NCBI GenBank assembly: GCA_028290355.1
Contig: JAQGKA010000012.1
Span: 1-41,015 of the forward strand
Reading direction: 5' to 3'
Length of the DNA stretch: 41,015 nt
From: Tardiphaga sp.
GTDB lineage: Bacteria > Pseudomonadota > Alphaproteobacteria > Rhizobiales > Xanthobacteraceae
Shown piece by piece: positions 38,067-41,015 of the stretch; the stretch's first letter is position 1; each line of letters opens with the position of its first letter. Both the position numbers and the translations under genes were made by a program. The notes beneath the pieces are model-generated. The model was given only the letters and a program-made list of their open reading frames with translations, was not told where the DNA came from and made no database searches.

Positions 38067-38088
38067 GTAGCACCTGAGAGTAGCACCT
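38067..38088. repeat. Paired direct repeat, 13-bp period (candidate integrase arm-type site, right)
   Basis: GTAGCACCT-GAGA-GTAGCACCT, same layout and spacer as 37890-37911. Confidence 0.5.
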
Positions 38089-38322
38089 CCCAGCATTTTT
38101 TTCGGGCCGAACGACCGAAATTCGTGCGTTCCAGGACGCCCGATCGCGGCGTCCGAGAGCAACGTCGCCTCGACTCGATGCTGGAATTCCAAACGACCAC
38201 CAAAACCCTTTCTGCGTGGGGAGCGGTTCGGATGGGTCGCGGTGCGCCGTTCGGTGAACAGGTGGTGAGACGGCGGCATCTGAAGCCCGGGCCCAGCACT
38301 TGCTGGCCGGCGAGCCCCGCCA

Positions 38323-38354
38323 GGTTATTATAATCTGGATTATTATAATCTCGA
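38323..38354. repeat. AT-rich tandem repeat / palindromic operator-like element
   Basis: TTATTATAATCTGGA TTATTATAATCTCGA (15-bp unit, 1 mismatch); each unit contains ATTATAAT and a TATAAT; 38338-38350 is the odd palindrome GATTAT-T-ATAATC. Confidence 0.6.
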
Positions 38355-38589
38355 TTCTAATACGGGGGACCAAGCGACTGGTCGCAGCAGCGAAAGCGGG
38401 AGCCTGACGCCCAGCGCCGAAACGGGAGGGCGCATTTCGTGGTGCTGCCCCCATCGGGAACTGTCCGGTCGTGGGGATCATCTTCTCGTCACGAGGCGGA
38501 TGCCGCGGGCCAGCGGCATCTCGATGCTATACCGATTGCAAGGCGGCGATCGCTTGAGCAGGGCCAGCGCGAACGCAGGACGGTTTCCG

Positions 38590-39424
38590 ATGTCCCTTTC
38601 CGACGTATATCGTGATCGCCACACAACACCGGGCTGGGTATACATTCAGGGTTCGGCCTCCGAGCGTCTGCTGAAGTTCGGCGTCACCATAAATCTTCGG
38701 CAACGGACCGGAAGCAACCGAACCCGGAAATATGGCGGCATCGGCGATTGGCGACTCCTCTATCGGGTCTGGGTCGAGGAGAGTGGAAGGGTCGAAAGCG
38801 ACGCCCTCAAGCTGCTGAGGCGACATGCCGTAAGACGATCATATCTGAAAGACGGGCGTCCCCAACGGACGCGCGAAATGGTAGACTGCGCGTTCAGCGA
38901 CGCGCTTGCGGCCCTCGAGCAGAGGTTGACCGAAAGCGAGCGAGCCAGCGGCTGGCGATCTGGCGATGCGGTCTTCTATGAATTCGGGACTGTTAGCGAA
39001 GACGAAGATTTGGTGTGTCGGAAGGATCCGCGGGCTCCCGTCGGCCTGCCGGAAGGCTACATCTACTTCCTTCCGACCGCCGAGCTCGAACTATCGGTGC
39101 GTTCGGAGAACTGTCTTGCGAACGAAGGAATCGTCCACTTAGGCTCGCTAGTCACCAGGTCGGAAGCCGAATTGCTACGCGTCCCCAACTTCGGACGCAA
39201 GCCTCTCAACGAGATCAAGGCGGCGCTCGCGCAGTTGGGGCTCCGCCTTGGCACCGGGATTCCGGATTGGCCGCCTCCCGACTTAGCGGAGCTGTCAGAA
39301 CGCATCGGTCCGTTGCTCAAGCGGGTGGATGAGCTGTCGCTGTCGATCCGGACGGCCAACTGCCTCGAGAAAGAGGACCTGTTCTACATCGGCGAGCTCG
39401 TGTGTTATTCGGCCTGCAATATTG
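38590..39424 (+). pseudogene. GIY-YIG/T5orf172-like domain fused to tandem RNA polymerase alpha-CTD-like domains; 3' end interrupted by the adjacent IS element
   Basis: ORF 38500..39462; likely start [16 protein letters not shown] at 38590. N-term GWVYI...[16 protein letters not shown]...[25 protein letters not shown] is GIY-YIG/T5orf172-like. Then [57 protein letters not shown] (alpha-CTD) and [25 protein letters not shown] (second alpha-CTD, broken). Confidence 0.75.
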
Positions 39425-41015
39425 GCTCTAACGCAATTTTGGTGCAGCCGTGGATCATGTAGCTCCGATCAGACGAGCCTGAAGCAAGTCAAGCTTCGCG
39501 CGACCGTACATTTGGCGTTTGACCAGCTTGAGCTTGGTGATTTGGCCCTCCGTTTGTCCGTTGGACCAGAACGTTGTGATCGCTGCATTGACCGCAGCCT
39601 TGTCCTTGATGACGCCGTTGGCAAAAGAGGAGACGAGGCTTGCGCGTGCGCGTTCTATCCATGGGTCCAGATCTCCGTGAGCCTTCTTGCGGATCATTAC
39701 GTGGAATGCAGCGATGATCTCGCGAGCTTCCACTAGGAGAGGAACGCCTTGCTCTATCGCTGCGATGGTGACGGTCTCCGACTTTGATAGCGTATCGCGG
39801 CCGTTGGTCATCAGGCGGGCAATCGTTCTCGCGGACGGGACGCGCTGCAGGCTCCGAGTATCGGGCGTTTCGGCACGCCGACGGCGTGTCGCCCATTCTG
39901 TCACAACTCGCACCGAGCCCCGAAAACCCTGCGCCTTGAGGCAACGCCACAGGTCCGCGCCGTTGCGATGACCTGCAGCCCACTGAGCATCGAGCCATGG
40001 CAGGTGGTGATCGAGCGAGCTCTCCCGCATCCTGAACACATCGGATCGCTGACCTCGCAGCACCCTGCGGACAAGGCCCCGGCTATGTCCGGTGAGCCGT
40101 ACGATCTCCTTTATAGGGACGCCCGTCTCGGCCTGTTTGAGGATTGTCGTGTTGGTGTCCTCTCTCCGAAGATAACCCTCGTACTGGACGCGCTCGGCGG
40201 CCGTCAGCAAGTCGGGGTTTATGGTGGCAGAGCCGACCGCGACGCGGACCTGGCGCATCGATTTGCGTACCGCATCCAGGAAGGCGTGGCTGGCATTCTC
40301 CATGAGATGCCAGCGGTCAGCGACCTGGATAGCGTGCGGGAGCGCCTTGGCCGCAGCAAGGGCGTAACCGCCGCCACGGTCCCGCGCGACCAAAGTGATC
40401 TGCGGGTGCCCCGAGAGCCAGGCCTGCGCGGTGGCTGGCTCTCTGTCGGGTAAGAGAATGATTGGTCGTCGCCGCTCGAGGTCGCAGATAATTGTTCCGT
40501 ACCGCTGATTGCGCCGCCAGGCCCAGTCGTCGATGCCGATAACACTCGGCGCAACAAAGGGCGGACACCCACGCCTTCGGACCACCCGAAGTAACGTATC
40601 GTTGCTCGCGGGGAGCATAAGCCTACGGGCAAGCCTCGCCGCCGGCCGGCCACCCAGGGCTAGGCCGAGGTGATGGACGACCAAATCGAGCCGCGCCGTT
40701 CGCCGCGCCCACGGCGCAAGAGCGCCGTCATTGAAGCGTTCGGTGAAAATACGTCGACCACACATAACGGTAACGCAGCGGAAGCGGCGTGCCACGACCA
40801 CCAGACGAACGGTGCGCCCCGCGAGCGGTAGATCGGTGAGGCGTCGCCGATACCGGCTGTGGATCCGCCCAGAACTGGCTCCGCATCCCGGACAGAGGCT
40901 CGTGTCGCTCGTGGGACGGACAGCAATCACGATCGCGGCGCCGTCGCGAACGGCGCTCTCCACGTCAAACCCGCGAGGGACCAAGGCCGACGGACGTAGG
41001 GCTCGCTGCATCATG
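39424..41015 (-). mobile_element. ISL3-family-like insertion sequence (partial in window)
   Basis: Transposase ORF on minus strand plus candidate end GGCTCTAACGCAATTTTG beginning about 39424 where the upstream gene loses homology; other end lies outside the window. Confidence 0.6.
39455..41014 (-). CDS. ISL3-family-like transposase
   Basis: 519 aa: [40 protein letters not shown] zinc-ribbon N-terminus; [98 protein letters not shown]. Confidence 0.93.
   Translation of the reverse strand: MMQRALRPSALVPRGFDVESAVRDGAAIVIAVRPTSDTSLCPGCGASSGRIHSRYRRRLTDLPLAGRTVRLVVVARRFRCVTVMCGRRIFTERFNDGALAPWARRTARLDLVVHHLGLALGGRPAARLARRLMLPASNDTLLRVVRRRGCPPFVAPSVIGIDDWAWRRNQRYGTIICDLERRRPIILLPDREPATAQAWLSGHPQITLVARDRGGGYALAAAKALPHAIQVADRWHLMENASHAFLDAVRKSMRQVRVAVGSATINPDLLTAAERVQYEGYLRREDTNTTILKQAETGVPIKEIVRLTGHSRGLVRRVLRGQRSDVFRMRESSLDHHLPWLDAQWAAGHRNGADLWRCLKAQGFRGSVRVVTEWATRRRRAETPDTRSLQRVPSARTIARLMTNGRDTLSKSETVTIAAIEQGVPLLVEAREIIAAFHVMIRKKAHGDLDPWIERARASLVSSFANGVIKDKAAVNAAITTFWSNGQTEGQITKLKLVKRQMYGRAKLDLLQARLIGAT

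Noticed and set aside
37883-38481. Small ORFs across the att-like region (for example 37883..38077 + and 37828..38481 -)
   Set aside because: No family resemblance; they span the tRNA fragment and direct repeats, so they are unlikely to be genes. No integrase remnant could be recognised here.
39687-40453. Plus-strand ORFs opposite the transposase
   Set aside because: Antisense shadows of an intact 519-aa transposase gene.
1-41015. CRISPR arrays, rRNA operons or complete tRNAs
   Set aside because: No regularly spaced repeat/spacer pattern, no rRNA signatures and no complete tRNA cloverleaf seen; only the tRNA-Ser 3' fragment at 37982-38001.

Overview
The 41-kb window is GC-rich and looks alphaproteobacterial (Bradyrhizobium/Rhodopseudomonas-like by composition and gene style; not verified). 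It is mostly an accessory organic-acid / acyl-CoA catabolic region. (1) 0.9-9.9 kb, + strand: NDP-forming acyl-CoA synthetase, two enoyl-CoA hydratases, aldehyde dehydrogenase, MFS transporter, orphan Bug-type solute-binding protein and an enolase-superfamily (MR/MLE) enzyme, next to a truncated LysR gene. (2) 10-16 kb: LrgA/LrgB pair, a second NDP-forming acyl-CoA synthetase, a second Bug protein and a class II aldolase. (3) 16-36 kb: two divergent operons. The minus operon has TRAP transporter genes, an AMP-forming acyl-CoA ligase and an MFS transporter. The plus operon has a Liv-type ABC transporter, MmgE/PrpD, SDR, CaiB/BaiF CoA-transferase, enoyl-CoA hydratase, HMG-CoA-lyase-like enzyme, acyl-CoA dehydrogenase, second MmgE/PrpD, Asp/Glu-racemase-like protein and MBL hydrolase. 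A LacI-type regulator follows. The divergent promoter region has two identical TGAAACGTTTCA operators 150 bp apart, each abutting a -35 box. (4) 37.4-41 kb: a mobile-element junction with a 20-bp tRNA-Ser 3'-end fragment flanked on both sides by paired 13-bp-period direct repeats (attP-like layout). Next comes an unusual gene fusing a GIY-YIG/T5orf172-like domain to tandem RNA polymerase alpha-CTD-like domains, interrupted by an ISL3-type transposase gene. The most novel items are the GIY-YIG/alpha-CTD fusion with its upstream palindromic AT-rich sites, the att-like site, and the symmetric operator/promoter architecture. No database searches were run; family calls come from motif recognition.
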